Shown piece by piece: positions 63,421-64,000 of a stretch of DNA of 64,000 bases (position 1 is its first letter; every line of letters begins with the position of its first letter). The stretch is from the NCBI RefSeq assembly GCF_010119195.1, contig NZ_WRXL01000005.1, forward strand, positions 248,001-312,000, given 5' to 3'. A program made the position numbers and the translations under genes. The stretch is from Haloarcula salina (GTDB lineage Archaea; Halobacteriota; Halobacteria; Halobacteriales; Haloarculaceae). The notes beneath the pieces were generated by a model that was not told the DNA's origin, made no database searches, and saw nothing but the letters and a program-made list of their open reading frames with translations.

Positions 63421-64000
63421 ATGGTTCGAGTCGAGACAGCCGACCGCGTCCACACGATTTCCTTCGACCGTCCGGAGACGAAGAACTCCTTTACCGTCGC
63501 TGCGGCACACGAACTCGTCGACGCCCTGGAGACGGCCGAGCGCGAGGACGCCCGGGCGGCGGTCATTACCGGCGACGGCGACGCGTTCTGTGCTGGCGGG
63601 GACATCGACGCGATGGCCGAGCGCGACGAGACCCCCGGCGAGGCCTACGAACGCGTGCAGTCGACGCTCAACGCCGTCGTCGAAACGCTGCTGACAGCCC
63701 CCTTCCCGGTGATCGCGAAGGTCAACGGCGACGCCGTCGGGGCCGGGACGAACATCGCCGCGGCGTGCGACTTCGCGTACGCCGAGGCCGAGGCCCGGTT
63801 CGGCGAAGTGTTCGCCAACGTCGGCCTGATTCCGGACTCGGGCGGGACGGTCCTCCTGCCCGCGCTGGTGGGGCTTCGGACGGCGAAGGAACTGACGATG
63901 ACGGGACGCCTCTTCGACGCCGAGGAGGCCGCGGAGATGGACCTGATCAACCGCGCCGTCCCCGGCGCCGACCTCGACGAGTCGGTCGACGAACTGCTGA
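63421..64000 (+). CDS. Enoyl-CoA hydratase/isomerase family protein, truncated by window end
   Basis: The frame runs from the ATG at 63421 to the last base, so about 193 residues are visible and the C-terminus is missing. DAFCAGGDIDAMAERDE and NGDAVGAGTNIAAACDFAY are the crotonase oxyanion-hole segments, and the catalytic loop reads VFANVGLIPDSGGT, less canonical than in the hydratase at 51.8 kb. It is divergent from the hotdog gene. Predicted role: enoyl-CoA hydration or isomerisation within the local CoA-ester pathway. Confidence 0.9.
   Translation, partial: MVRVETADRVHTISFDRPETKNSFTVAAAHELVDALETAEREDARAAVITGDGDAFCAGGDIDAMAERDETPGEAYERVQSTLNAVVETLLTAPFPVIAKVNGDAVGAGTNIAAACDFAYAEAEARFGEVFANVGLIPDSGGTVLLPALVGLRTAKELTMTGRLFDAEEAAEMDLINRAVPGADLDESVDELL

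Overview
The window is chromosomal DNA from a halophilic archaeon (class Halobacteria). Evidence for this: very high GC coding sequence, strongly acidic proteins, many ATGA overlaps between genes, archaeal TATA boxes about 27 bases upstream of start codons with almost no leader, and haloarchaea-typical families (Bat-type HTH_10 regulators, DUF7344, the HVO_0649-type zinc finger, Tat signals on secreted proteins). I see no rRNA, no tRNA, no CRISPR array and no intact insertion sequence. The first and last genes are cut by the window edges. No database search was possible, so family names rest on motifs read directly.

Layout. 0-10.5 kb: a hydrolase fragment, a small HTH_10 regulator, a duplicated DUF2238 membrane protein, a YdjM-type membrane protein, a copper module (CopZ-like chaperone and CopA ATPase), a nickel module (NicO-type transporter divergent from NikR), and small hypothetical proteins (DUF2071, Yip1, a zinc ribbon, DUF7344). 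10.8-21.2 kb: a large Bat-type PAS/GAF regulator, a DUF6544-like protein, the malic enzyme-phosphotransacetylase fusion MaeB, a membrane protein, a 42-residue acidic peptide and a multi-PAS histidine kinase. 22-34.3 kb: a carbohydrate locus with an IclR regulator, a Tat-exported beta-helix protein, a complete sugar ABC importer followed by a tiny membrane protein, an aldo/keto reductase, a Gfo/Idh/MocA oxidoreductase, a LarA-type nickel racemase homologue and a GH105/GH88 unsaturated glycuronyl hydrolase. Together these look like import and breakdown of pectin- or rhamnogalacturonan-derived unsaturated oligosaccharides.

34.8-44 kb: the potassium transporter TrkH with a zinc-finger protein and an Lrp regulator carrying a TrkA_C domain; an ArsP/DUF318-type permease with an internal YHS domain; glutamate dehydrogenase with a rubrerythrin-like mini-protein; and another large Bat-type regulator. 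44-51.5 kb: a five-gene formate dehydrogenase-like operon (NuoF-like, NuoG-N-like iron-sulfur protein, FdhA, DUF1641, second molybdopterin oxidoreductase). 51.8-64 kb: a CoA-ester and decarboxylase region with enoyl-CoA hydratase, 3-hydroxyacyl-CoA dehydrogenase, an altered gamma-carbonic anhydrase, an amidohydrolase, an MBL hydrolase, a coupled trio of an 18-kDa protein and two UbiD-family proteins, a ketoacyl synthase-DUF35 fusion, a thiolase, a hotdog protein and a second enoyl-CoA hydratase.

The most promising undescribed systems are the three-gene UbiD operon, in which one paralogue lacks the catalytic motif, together with its CoA-thioester neighbours; the FDH-like complex with two molybdopterin subunits and a NuoF subunit that has lost the NADH/FMN signatures; and the carbohydrate locus with a LarA-type racemase, in a window that also holds nickel uptake and sensing.
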